From: Chara braunii
Lineage: Eukaryota; Streptophyta; Charophyceae; Charales; Characeae
Length of the DNA: 29,926 nucleotides
Direction: 5' to 3'
NCBI GenBank assembly: GCA_003427395.1
Contig: BFEA01000196.1
Coordinates: 1,257,884 to 1,287,809 of the forward strand
Position numbers and translations under genes: made by a program
Notes under the pieces: model-generated
The model's input: only the letters and a program-made list of their open reading frames with translations
Database searches by the model: none
What the model was told of the DNA's origin: nothing
Part shown: piece by piece, positions 8,208 to 17,034 of the stretch
Position numbering within the stretch: position 1 is the stretch's first letter
Layout of the letters: every line of letters begins with the position of its first letter

Positions 8208-9626
8208 ATGTCTCAAACCGAGAGTGCTGCTCAGACCCCGATGACAAACTTACCTGATGTTCGCACACGTCAACAAGTAGAAGAGCGGAAAAAGGTCCTT
8301 CTTGCCCGCCTGGAAATCTTGTTGTCTGACTTGCATGATGCTGGGGATAAGGCAGAGGCACATGTGCGGTCATTGTATGATCTTGAGGCCACACATGCTG
8401 CCTTGGTAGCCGCTGAAACTGGCACCGAAGTCGTGGAAGTCCAGGGTGTACTTATCAAATGCCGAGAGGCACTTGACAAGTACATCATGGACCGATATAT
8501 TGAAGTTGCAAATGGCAGTGAAAAGAAGGAACAGCCAGCAACTCTGGCTACCGTAAATGAGAACATCAAGCAGTTGGAAGAAGCACTCCTCAAAGAAAGA
8601 ATAAGGAAAGAAGAACTGGAAAAACAACAGAAAAGAATAAATCAGCAAGAACAAAGAGTGCAGGAGATTAGAGAAAATGTTTTGGTAATTGGAGAGGATG
8701 GACAAAATGTATCATTGCCACAACTCATCACCTACCTTGCTCATTTAAAAACCAGAATTGAACAGCAAGGTCTGCAGATTGAAGAGCTCACTGCCGGCCT
8801 GCGTCTTGTCACCAACCTGGTGAAAGGAAATAACAAGGTAGAAAAAACTCAAAACGAAGAGAAGCCAAAAAAGTTGATGAGTGATGCAATGACGTCATTA
8901 AGGGTCGCCACAGTTAGGAATGAAGAATCTGGGGGACCTTCAGATCCACCAAGTCCACCACCTAACGGATCACCAAAAGGAACGAACGAAAACACGGCAC
9001 AGCCAGAAAAGCCGAAGAAGAAAGAAAAGGTGAAGATGAAATTGCCTTTCACGTTCAGTAATAAGAAGAATGGAAACTTATTACTGTGGATCGCGGAAAT
9101 ACAGACCTACGTCGGGACGACCCCAGTGGAAGAAGAATCACAGGTAGCCTTCTCCACGTCGTGTCTTGGAGGAGAGGCCAAAGAATGGGTTCTGGCCGAA
9201 GCCAATGCGGCAGGTTTTGACGACATTGGTAAGTGGGCCGGAACAATGACTCTGAAACAGTTCCTGAACAAAATCAAGGAACGTTTCCTCGACAAAATAA
9301 CAGCCGACAAGGCCTTCGATCAGCTCACTAATATAGGACAGAGACGTTGGACGTCTGTAGAAGCGTTGTCCCGTGAGGTCGACCGATTGTTGCAAGTACC
9401 GGGTCTAAATCTGCATGACGATCAGGTCTTGTATATCTATGCCCGGGCCCTACCTGAACCTATACGAGGTCAGTTAGTGGCGGAGTCAAAGTCCGATAAG
9501 TATAAGTACAGGCAGTTTCGCGATCTGACTCTCCAGAGAGAGCAAATGACTTCTCAGGTTAAACAATCGTATGCATCTGTGGTGAAATCTGGTGGTCATG
9601 CAGGTACAGGTAAGCGAGTGTTGTAG
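8208..9626 (+). CDS. gag: Gag polyprotein, N-terminal part (element 2)
   Basis: The ATG at 8208 (MSQTESAAQ) is preferred over an upstream in-frame TTG. The frame gives 472 residues before a TAG at 9624. Predicted layout: a helical N-terminus; a strong coiled coil at about 113-205 rich in Glu, Lys and Gln; a Pro/Lys-rich linker at 241-276 (PSDPPSPPPNGSP); and a capsid-like retrotransposon Gag region at about 277-455 (LLLWIAEIQTYVG, EAKEWVLAEA, FLNKIKERF, ALPEPIRGQLV). Gag would form the cytoplasmic particle that packages the RNA. The TAG interrupts the protein before its zinc knuckle, which continues in the same frame. It may be an inactivating change (for example from a Gln codon) or, less likely, a readthrough stop. 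Confidence 0.85.
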   Translation: MSQTESAAQTPMTNLPDVRTRQQVEERKKVLLARLEILLSDLHDAGDKAEAHVRSLYDLEATHAALVAAETGTEVVEVQGVLIKCREALDKYIMDRYIEVANGSEKKEQPATLATVNENIKQLEEALLKERIRKEELEKQQKRINQQEQRVQEIRENVLVIGEDGQNVSLPQLITYLAHLKTRIEQQGLQIEELTAGLRLVTNLVKGNNKVEKTQNEEKPKKLMSDAMTSLRVATVRNEESGGPSDPPSPPPNGSPKGTNENTAQPEKPKKKEKVKMKLPFTFSNKKNGNLLLWIAEIQTYVGTTPVEEESQVAFSTSCLGGEAKEWVLAEANAAGFDDIGKWAGTMTLKQFLNKIKERFLDKITADKAFDQLTNIGQRRWTSVEALSREVDRLLQVPGLNLHDDQVLYIYARALPEPIRGQLVAESKSDKYKYRQFRDLTLQREQMTSQVKQSYASVVKSGGHAGTGKRVL

Positions 9627-9968
9627 CGCCAGAAGCGCGCAGATCACACCCTTGTCGTCTTTGATGACGACACCGTAGAGAAGTGGCCATTGGAGGCCGA
9701 GGGTGTGTCAGGCGGCAACGGATCCGGAAAGGGGGAAGTTATTGCCGCCATGGTTAAGAAGGGAGGACCAAAACCTGGTGTGAGGAGGAGGCCCCGATCT
9801 TTCCCCGAGCATCCCGGCATCGCGGCTGGGAAGCCTTGGGAAAGGATGGACATAGACCAAAAGACGTGGCAAGAGCGAATGGATAACGCCCAGTGTTTGA
9901 AATGCGGGACCGCAGGGCATGNGATAGCCTGGTGTCCGCTTATACGAAACCCAAAAGNCAGTCGNNAG
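9627..9968 (+). pseudogene. gag: Gag C-terminal part with CCHC zinc knuckle (same frame, beyond the TAG)
   Basis: The gag frame continues without a stop from 9627 to 9968. It encodes a basic region (VRRRPRSFPEHPG) and a CX2CX4HX4C zinc knuckle at 9894-9935 (CLKCGTAGH, then WC), the nucleocapsid RNA-binding signature. The next stretch, 9958-9992, holds eight N calls and an apparent stop at 9969. Downstream similarity shifts to another frame here, so a base error or a true indel lies near 9955-9965. Confidence 0.75.
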
Positions 9969-10388
9969 TAGNAGTAANATCCGCTTCTACNNAGTTGAAG
10001 GATTCAGGAATAGAGAAAGGTAAGGCGCCTACTAACCCTTTCAATCCTTCAACTCGCAGGGCAGAGGATGATCCTTCTCCAGCCCCTCGTCCAGATCACC
10101 CTGAACCTGTCTTATGTTCCATTTTTATGGACGACTCCCTTGACGAGCTGAGCAACGAGTTGCTAGCACTGCGAAGCTCGTGGGCTAAGAAAGCAAAGTC
10201 TAAGGGTGAATTACTACTCGCTGATATAGAAATCGCACACGTACGCGCATGTGCACTGTTAGATTCAGGATCTACACGATCCTATATTTCCGAGAAGTCT
10301 ATCAAAAAGCAACATCTCGGAATGAAGGTAAAANACTTGTCTCAACCCATCACGTTTAGTAAACAAGAGCACGATCACTGTCTCTCAG
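9965..10388 (+). pseudogene. pol: Gag-Pol linker and aspartic protease (frameshifted segment)
   Basis: In a frame offset from gag and RT, a Ser/Pro-rich linker (PFNPSTRRAEDDPSPAP) is followed by a retropepsin-type segment. The catalytic DSG is at 10262-10270 (CALLDSGSTRSYIS). Protease similarity then changes frame near 10378-10388, where a segment with VKCYFRTRDE continues in the RT frame and ends in the FDMILGMDW motif that closes gypsy proteases. Two compensating frame changes about 420 bp apart bracket this part. Sequencing error in the N-rich stretch is a real alternative for the first. Confidence 0.7.
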
Positions 10389-11507
10389 TATGTCGATCGT
10401 GTAAAATGCTATTTCCGCACGAGGGACGAAAATAAGATTGCACATGAAATCTCGTTTTTGGTAGAAAAGAGCTTGCCNTTTGATATGATTCTGGGAATGG
10501 ATTGGCAAGAGGAGGCCAACCCAGAAATCAACTTTAAGGATAAGGTAATACAACTACGAGATGTGCAATCCGAATTGAAAACCATTAAGTTGTATTATAA
10601 GTCTGACTCTGACTCTAACTTATCGTTCTGTTGCATGAGTTATCCAACTTTTCGATCCATGGTCAGGAAGAAGAAATTGGAACAGGAAGTGATGATGATA
10701 TTGGTAAAACAAGTTGGTGAAATTTCCGCTTCCTATCCACCCTCGATAAAAAAACTCTTAGATGAGTATAAAGATCTATCTCTAGAACCTACGGGGATTA
10801 CTGAGCGTGCTATAAAGCACATTATAGAAATCATTCCTGGAAGTAAGACTCCCAAGGGCCCTATTTATAGAATGTCTCATAGGGAACTTGAAGAACTGAA
10901 GAAACAACTCCAGGACTTGACCGAAAAAGGATGGATTCGCCCAAGCTCCTCTCCTTATGGTGCGCCTGTCTTATTTGTGCCTAAGAAGGAAGGTGAGCTA
11001 CGTCTCTGTATTGACTATAGAAGGTTGAATTACGTCACTGTAAAGAATGCCGAACCCCTACCACGTATTGATGATCTGTTGGACCAGTTGCAGGGATGTA
11101 AGTATTTCCGCAAGATCGACTTGAAGTCTGGATACCACCAGATTGAAGTAGATCCCGCTGATCAGCACAAGACCGCTTTCCGAACAAGGTACGACCATTA
11201 CGAGTTCATGGTAATGCCTTTTGGTTTGACCAACGCCCCAACGACCTTTCAAAGATCTATGAATGAATTATTTCGTCAGTGGTTAGATCAGTTCGTCATT
11301 GTCTATCTTGATGACATTCTAGTGTATAGTAAGACACTAGAAGATCACGAAAAACATTTACGTCTAGTACTTGGGAAGTTACGCGAGGGTAACTTTAAGT
11401 TGAATCCCAAGAAATCCGAGTTCGCTAGGACTAAAGTTTTATATTTGGGACACATAGTAAACGAAGAAGGCCTCCGGCCTGAAGAAAAGAAGATCTCAGC
11501 AATTTGA
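10389..11507 (+). pseudogene. pol: Reverse transcriptase domain (element 2)
   Basis: Protease-tail residues lead into a full RT. Fingers motifs are IRPSSSPYGAPVLFVPKK and LRLCIDYRRLN, the palm entry is YFRKIDLKSGYHQI, then FRTRYDHYEFMVMPFGLTNAP. The catalytic YLDD is at 11304-11315, followed by LGHIV. All three carboxylates are present. The frame stops at TGA 11505-11507 where family members have a residue before WPQP, and the same frame resumes immediately, so this is a nonsense change and not a domain end. RT copies the RNA into DNA inside the Gag particle. Confidence 0.9.
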
Positions 11508-12404
11508 TATTGGCCACAACCCAAGACTGTCACTGAGTTGAGATCCTTCCTTGGATTGGCCAGCTATTACCGAAAGTTCGTTAGAAACTTTTCACAAATA
11601 GCTGCACCCATGAGAATACTGTTGAGAAAAGGAATGATATGGTTGTGGGACAAAGATTGTGAGTCTGCATTCAGGAAACTGAAATATGCATTAACTCACT
11701 ATCCCGTCTTAAAAATTGTTGACCCTTCTCTTCCCTTCATTGTCACAACTGACGCGAGTCAGTATGGGATTGGCGCCGTCTTACAACAAGACGATGGCAA
11801 AGGATACAGACCCATTGAGTTTATGTCTGCTCGTTTGCCTACTGAGAAAGTCGCCAACTCCACTTATGAAAGGGAATTGTATGCCTTAGTCTGTGCTCTG
11901 AAAACATGGAAGCACTATCTATTAGGAAGACATTTCACTGTGTATTCAGACCACTCAACCTTGCAGTGGATAAAGAAACAGCCAAAGCTTTCTGATAAGC
12001 TGGTAAGATGGTCTGCATTCCTCGACACCTTTGACTTTGAACTAAAAACTATCAAAGGAAAGTCTAATGTAGTTGCAGACGCTCTCTCCAGAAGAAGTGA
12101 CTTCTTTGACACTATTGTCTCCTATCTANACGTGGGAAGTAATTTGAAAGAGCAGATACGCCAGGGATATGCCACTGATCCTATTTGGAAACCTATCCTG
12201 GGCACCATGGTCAAAGACCCTTCACTACTTCCCCAGTATAAGATTGTCGACGGTTTGCTTTTCTTGATTGACCAAACTGAACAAAGGTTATGCATTCCTC
12301 ATAAAGAAGAAATTAAAAGTATGATAATTGGGGAGTGTCATGATTTTGAGGGACACTTTGGATTCAAGAAAACCTACGCTGAGGTAAGAGAACGCTTTGA
12401 CTGA
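11508..12404 (+). pseudogene. pol: RT connection, RNase H and start of integrase (element 2)
   Basis: Starting with YWPQPKTVTELRSFLGL, this covers the RT thumb/connection and RNase H. Catalytic residues are in TTDASQYGIGAVL (Asp at 11751), TYERELYALV (Glu) and VYSDHSTLQW (Asp), ending with NVVADALSRR. It then enters the integrase N-terminal zinc-binding region (ECHDFEGHFG). The frame is broken by TGA at 12402-12404 in the RFD-stop-KGL position, where gypsy integrases normally have an aromatic residue, usually Trp (TGG to TGA). One N occurs at 12129. Confidence 0.9.
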
Positions 12405-13115
12405 AAGGGTTTAAAAGAAGATGTACTTACGTACGTCCGCACTTGTCTAGTATGCCAGAGAAACAAACCTTCACATGAGAACCCGCTTGGACTACTTAGA
12501 CCATTGCCGATCCCTAGTGAACCAGGTGAGTCNATTTCAATGGATTTTATAACTCTCACCAAAAGTCGCAATGGAAATAGTCAAGTTATGGTTATTGTAG
12601 ATCGTTTCTCTAAGTATGCTATGTTTATTCCCTTACCTGCTGAAGCTAAAACTGAACNTGTGATTCAGAAGTTTCAGATGCGATGGATAACCGAGTATGG
12701 ATTTCCCTTGACTATCGTATCTGACAGAGATTCTCGATTCACAAGTATGCCATGGCAAAAGCTGATGGAAGCATACGGTACGCGATTGACCATGACGTCA
12801 GGGCGACACCCTGAAACGAATGGACAAAGCGAACAGATGAACCGTTTGTGCCAACAACTCTTGCGAATGTATGTAAGACCCGATCAAGTTGATTGGGATG
12901 AGAACTTACCCAAGATTGCCAGTGCATGTAACAGTAGTGTACATACCGCTACCGGACGAAGTCCTAATGCACTGCACAAGGGTTGGAAACCCAGACGTCC
13001 CATTGATGAACTAACCCGGGACCAATTTCTGAGGTTACCACCAGGGACAAGAGAGTACACAGTTTTGTTTCAAGAAGATATCAAGAAGGTGAAAGAAAAT
13101 CTAAAGAGAGCCTAA
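12405..13115 (+). pseudogene. pol: Integrase zinc finger and DD35E catalytic core (element 2)
   Basis: The same frame continues with the second half of the HHCC zinc finger (TCLVCQRNK) and the catalytic core. Asp at 12543 (MDFITL), Asp at 12723 (VSDRDSRF) and Glu at 12831 (NGQSEQMNR) have 35 residues between the last two, as expected. The core is complete. The frame is closed by TAA at 13113-13115 where pol similarity continues, consistent with CAA to TAA. Integrase inserts the DNA and makes the 5-bp target duplication. Confidence 0.9.
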
Positions 13116-13592
13116 GAACAAATGATTATTCAGGCCAATAAGCATCGACGGCCTGCTACCTTTAAAGTAGGAGATTTTGTTTAGGTTAAGTCAAAGGAAT
13201 TTTCACTCGAAGAAAACGTATCTCAAAAACTGCTACCCGTCTACTTTGGACCCTGAGAAGTTCTCAAAGTAATAGGAGATGAAGAGGGACCTTCTTATCG
13301 AATNGACATCCCTTCTCATCTCAGAACTTATTCTGTTTTTCATGCGTCTAAACTGTTGCCCTATGTAGAAGGAGATGATTTTCCAAACAGACCATCTATG
13401 AATCCCCCATCCATGGACGGACAATATGAGATTGATAGGATCATAGAACATGGGTTTTTCTCTACAAGAGCACGGGGCAGACCACAAAAGCAGTTCAAAG
13501 TACGTTTCAAATTCCAACAACCATCAGAGGATCGATGGTTTAGTAAAAAAGAACTGCTTGAAACCGCACCAGATATTGTCGCTGCCTATGAA
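13116..13592 (+). pseudogene. pol: Integrase C-terminal GPY/F module and chromodomain-like tail (element 2)
   Basis: The frame continues with two more internal stops at Trp-like positions: TAG 13182-13184 (GDFV-stop-VKSKEF) and TGA 13254-13256 (FGP-stop-EVL). The GPY/F-type region is followed by a linker and a chromodomain-like tail (YEIDRIIEHG, KQFKVRF, DRWFSKKELLETAPDIVAAYE), closely matching the layout in element 1. Chromodomains in this position can guide integration to marked chromatin (family knowledge). The end of pol lies in the assembly gap. Confidence 0.85.
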
Positions 13593-14202
13593 NNNNNNNN
13601 NNNNNNNNNNNNNNNNNNNNNNNNNNNNNNNNNNNNNNNNNNNNNNNNNNNNNNNNNNNNNNNNNNNNNNNNNNNNNNNNNNNNNNNNNNNNNNNNNNNN
13701 NNNNNNNNNNNNNNNNNNNNNNNNNNNNNNNNNNNNNNNNNNNNNNNNNNNNNNNNNNNNNNNNNNNNNNNNNNNNNNNNNNNNNNNNNNNNNNNNNNNN
13801 NNNNNNNNNNNNNNNNNNNNNNNNNNNNNNNNNNNNNNNNNNNNNNNNNNNNNNNNNNNNNNNNNNNNNNNNNNNNNNNNNNNNNNNNNNNNNNNNNNNN
13901 NNNNNNNNNNNNNNNNNNNNNNNNNNNNNNNNNNNNNNNNNNNNNNNNNNNNNNNNNNNNNNNNNNNNNNNNNNNNNNNNNNNNNNNNNNNNNNNNNNNN
14001 NNNNNNNNNNNNNNNNNNNNNNNNNNNNNNNNNNNNNNNNNNNNNNNNNNNNNNNNNNNNNNNNNNNNNNNNNNNNNNNNNNNNNNNNNNNNNNNNNNNN
14101 NNNNNNNNNNNNNNNNNNNNNNNNNNNNNNNNNNNNNNNNNNNNNNNNNNNNNNNNNNNNNNNNNNNNNNNNNNNNNNNNNNNNNNNNNNNNNNNNNNNN
14201 NN
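13593..14202. other. Assembly gap (610 N)
   Basis: A run of N replaces the end of pol, the PPT and the left part of the 3' LTR. If the LTRs have equal length, the 3' LTR should start near 13630. That would leave only about 37 bases for the end of pol and the PPT, tighter than in element 1, so the stated gap size may be inexact. Confidence 0.95.
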
Positions 14203-14637
14203 TGCCACGTGTCGTACTGTCGGATCCTTACGACCGGCTATTGATCATCGGCTTCGTTACTTCAAGGAGGGGTCGTGACTATTCGGGATGAGATCAGGAC
14301 TTGTGAGGTGTTGTGAATACGTACCTTATGTCTTCATGACGACGAGGCTCCAGCGCTAATTAATGTATTGATCGGTGCCACGTGGCACCCGGAGGCTGAG
14401 TCTCTAATTTGTATTCAGATCATTATTGATGTGGGGTTGCTGTCGTAGGAGGAGCCCGGAGAAGGAGTGGGCCTTATCCCTCTCCCTTGTTTAATCTCCC
14501 CCACCTCTCTTCGTCCGTGTATGATTATCTCACCCCCCACTTTCTTACTGGATACTATTGTCGTTGAAGATCTATCATTGGTTCGATAATCTTGGCTTTC
14601 AGTGTCGACATTGTATCCACGACTTGGGTTCATTGCA
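14203..14637 (+). repeat. 3' LTR of element 2 (visible right part)
   Basis: Matches 6632-7066 with one substitution (T at 14491 for C at 6920) and resolves the N at 6756 as T. It ends TTGCA and is followed by the target duplication GGAAC. The start is hidden in the gap. Confidence 0.95.
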
Positions 14638-14642
14638 GGAAC
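14638..14642 (+). repeat. Right target-site duplication of element 2 (GGAAC)
   Basis: Immediately follows the terminal CA of the 3' LTR and equals 6054-6058. Confidence 0.75.
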
Positions 14643-15324
14643 CTACCCCCTCTCCTTCCATGAATGGACACATAGATCCATCTATCCCCCTTCGACCCAG
14701 CTCTGATTCCCAGAACTCTTTCCCCCGCCAGTGTTGAGCCTGGTGAATCTGCAATGGTATGGCAGGGAGTGACCTGCGTAAATGAACTCTCTGCTCGGAT
14801 ACAAGACAATCTGATGGTCCATGAGCAGAGTGAAGACACAGACTCCCGCCAAGCTCCCACCTTGGGGGAGACAAAGGAGACATAGTAGCCAAGATCCCTC
14901 ATTTCTGTTCTTGTTATCTCACAGTTCAATGTTTGTTACTTCTTATTGTAACACTGTACATGGGACCCTGGAACCAATTTCCAGTAGGTGGTGTTTTCCA
15001 CCAGTAAACTGCAATGTCCGGGCCTGGGCTGCTAGCGAAGGATACTTATTTCAGCTGGGCCCAGTCTTAAAATAAATAAATAAATAAAGGGGCAAGTGCG
15101 TTTGTGGTACAAAATAGTTTCGAAAGGGCAAAGAAAACATCTGTGGGCATATTCGTCGGGGCCCGACTTCGAAAAGGCAAGCGAAACATGGGAGTGCAAT
15201 AACGTCGAGGCCGAAGTGTGATATGAGCAGTTGTGGCAGTTTTAAATGGGTGGCTGTGTCGCAGGCACGGTACCGGTCTGGGTACCGGTCTGTTCCCAAG
15301 TACCGGGCCGGTGAAAAATATTTT
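14643..15324. other. Non-genic flank right of element 2
   Basis: No coding similarity on either strand. An (AAAT)n run of about five units is at 15069-15088. Open frames on both strands overlap and have no recognisable domains. Confidence 0.55.
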
Positions 15325-15532
15325 GGCCGTGGCCAATCTGGGGTGTGGCCGAGACATCTCGGCTGTGGCCAATCTGGGGTGTGGCCGAGACATCTCGGCC
15401 GTGGCCAATCCGGGGTGTGGCCGAGACATCTCGGCCGTGGCCTGACCATGGGGTGTGGCCGAGACATTTCGGCCGTGGCCAATCTGGGGTGTGGCCAAGA
15501 CATCTTGGTCGTGGCCCTACCATGGGGATGAT
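15325..15532. repeat. 36-bp tandem array with an embedded 18-bp palindrome
   Basis: Five units (15325, 15361, 15397, 15433 with 38 bp, 15471) and a partial sixth follow the pattern GGCCGTGGCCAATCTGGGGT plus GTGGCCGAGACATCTC. Across unit borders each makes the palindrome GGCCGAGACATCTCGGCC (8-bp arms, CA centre). The same palindrome occurs twice in the foldback at 5054-5514. The 36-bp period keeps long open frames on both strands, which are by-products. Confidence 0.9.
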
Positions 15533-15537
15533 ACACC

Positions 15538-15613
15538 TTTTTTTTTTTTCTTTTTTTTTTCCAGCCGCGGCATGGCGCGGCGCGCTGCGACCGACAGGCA
15601 AAAAAAAAAAAAA
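15538..15613. repeat. T run and A run flanking a GC-rich spacer
   Basis: A 23-base T-rich run (15538-15560) and a 14-base A run (15600-15613) flank about 39 GC-rich bases with several GCGC steps. They can pair as a stem. The block follows the palindromic array, as T-rich and A-rich runs accompany the same palindrome near 5190-5374. Confidence 0.65.
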
Positions 15614-16516
15614 CTCCTTACCGCACGGCCACGGGCTGGGACCACCGTGGATGTGACGCCAACGCACTTTTTGAAGTCAGGGTGTGAGGTTACTGCCCAT
15701 TACTGTTATCTTTGCCTTTTTGAACTACGGCCATTTTTTCGTTGCCCATTAGTGTTTTTTTTGCCTTTACAGTTTGAAAGTGTGGTAGGAAAGAGCACCC
15801 AACCCCACTCAGTGAATGGGATCTGTGCTCCAGTTGAGGGGCGCAAAGGCGTTCTGGCCTCTGCAGCTCGACACTTGCAGGTCATCCAGAGAAAGAATAT
15901 CAACTCCTCTCCACCACTCTGCTCTCTGGTTAGTGCTTGGTCCGCCACCTGGAACCCGGAGTGCCTCAACGCTGGTCAGCCACTGCGTGGGGTCAGCCCC
16001 AAGCATGGGTCCAATTAGATTTCCCCTCCTGTTGGAACTGAAGCAGAATTACTGTAAATCAATAGCCTACATCACGAAGGACTCTAGGCAAGAAACCTGG
16101 GACACAATCGGATACACACGCAGAGACACCGGAGGGCATTTACACAACGCACGGTCACTTGCATACCCCTTTGGGCTGATGCAGGTAAGCTATTACATAC
16201 ACTGCTTGCGCACCACCCAAGGGTTGTCCATGGTGTTGTATGTCGCATCTCGATGCTGCCTGAGTTGCTTGTCGCTGTTGGTTGTTGTTCTGTTAATTTC
16301 CCCAGTCTGGCATATCACACATAGGACCTGGTGCCGTTTGCGATTGTTGCTCATATCGTAGAGTCTTCCAGTCAATGTCATAGATCACGGGTTTGAGTCT
16401 GGCTTGGGATTTTGGGGGGGGGTTGTCCAGCTTGACCTGTCATCTCTTCAAGAACACATATTTCCCTTGCCATAGTACTGCACATATCTGGCCTTTGGGT
16501 AAACACGTCCTGCTAT
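15614..16516. other. Non-genic interval
   Basis: Mixed-composition DNA without recognisable coding domains on either strand. A G run is present at about 16415-16423. I see no RNA gene. Confidence 0.5.
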
Positions 16517-16690
16517 ACAGCTACACAAAGCATACATAGCCTCTGAGCATACACAAAAACATGCACACAGCCTACGGGCTCATACATACATAGCATCCGG
16601 GGGTACACAAAGACATGGCTTGTGAACATACACACAGCCTACGGGCTCATACATACACAGCCTCCGGGCACACATATACACACAATTATA
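16517..16690. repeat. CA-rich imperfect minisatellite
   Basis: Repeats of about 19-30 bp have the theme GCCTACGGGCTCATACATACA(T/C)A. Two are nearly identical (about 16568-16591 and 16634-16657), and degraded copies lie between and around them. Low-complexity frames here are not genes. Confidence 0.7.
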
Positions 16691-16934
16691 ATAGTAGGTT
16701 GGGGGGGCCGATCAGGTACACGATGGGGTCTGCTCATGCATGGCTTAGTGTGAGGGGCCCGCCGGGATGGCGTCCGTCAGGATCAAGACGAAGGGATGAG
16801 GATGGAAGAGATGGAGATGGAGCTGGAAGGGACAGCGCAACTCCAACACAGACTCAACACACATTCTCCAAAGTGTGCAAATGAAGAATGAGCTTGAGTC
16901 AAACTGTAGCTGGGGTATACATGCAGCGGACTGA

Positions 16935-16985
16935 CTCGACTGGACTGGACTGGTACTGATGGTGGTACCAGACTGGACTGGACTG
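16935..16985. repeat. (ACTGG)n cluster
   Basis: Two blocks of GACTGGACTGGACTG flank a GGTACT..GGTACC segment, forming a small imperfect repeat patch next to the palindrome at 16997. Confidence 0.6.
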
Positions 16986-16996
16986 AAACAGCACAT

Positions 16997-17034
16997 GGCC
17001 TGTGGGGTCAGGCCACGGCCTGGTCCCACAGGCC
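16997..17034. repeat. 38-bp imperfect palindrome
   Basis: GGCCTGTGGG (16997-17006) pairs with CCCACAGGCC (17025-17034), and inside them CAGGCC pairs with GGCCTG around a central AC. Sixteen of eighteen positions pair. It would form a strong hairpin or cruciform. No T run follows, so it is not a simple terminator-like structure. Confidence 0.85.

Larger units (their letters stand above)
6059..14637 (+). mobile_element. Ty3/gypsy LTR retrotransposon, element 2 (chromodomain-type, coding-defective)
   Basis: In order this holds a 5' LTR, initiator-Met-type PBS, leader of about 1.1 kb, gag with zinc knuckle, aspartic protease, RT, RNase H, integrase, chromodomain-like tail, gap and 3' LTR. PR-RT-RH-IN order marks the Ty3/gypsy superfamily, and the chromodomain-like C-terminus suggests a chromovirus-like clade. 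The length is about 8.58 kb including a 610-base N gap. Where both LTRs are visible they differ at one base (6920 C versus 14491 T), so insertion is recent. The coding region nonetheless has stops at 9624, 11505, 12402, 13113, 13182 and 13254 and frameshifts near 9955 and 10380. Confidence 0.9.

Noticed and set aside
13356-14291. Open frames of 222-311 codons through the gap
   Set aside because: Most of their length is N; only the chromodomain-like part before 13593 is real sequence.
15325-15532. CRISPR-like array (36-bp spacing)
   Set aside because: The whole 36-bp unit repeats, so there are no unique spacers, and the context is eukaryotic.
15051-15667. Long overlapping open frames on both strands rich in Pro, Arg, His and Trp
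   Set aside because: They are translations of the 36-bp palindromic array; a period divisible by three keeps all frames open.
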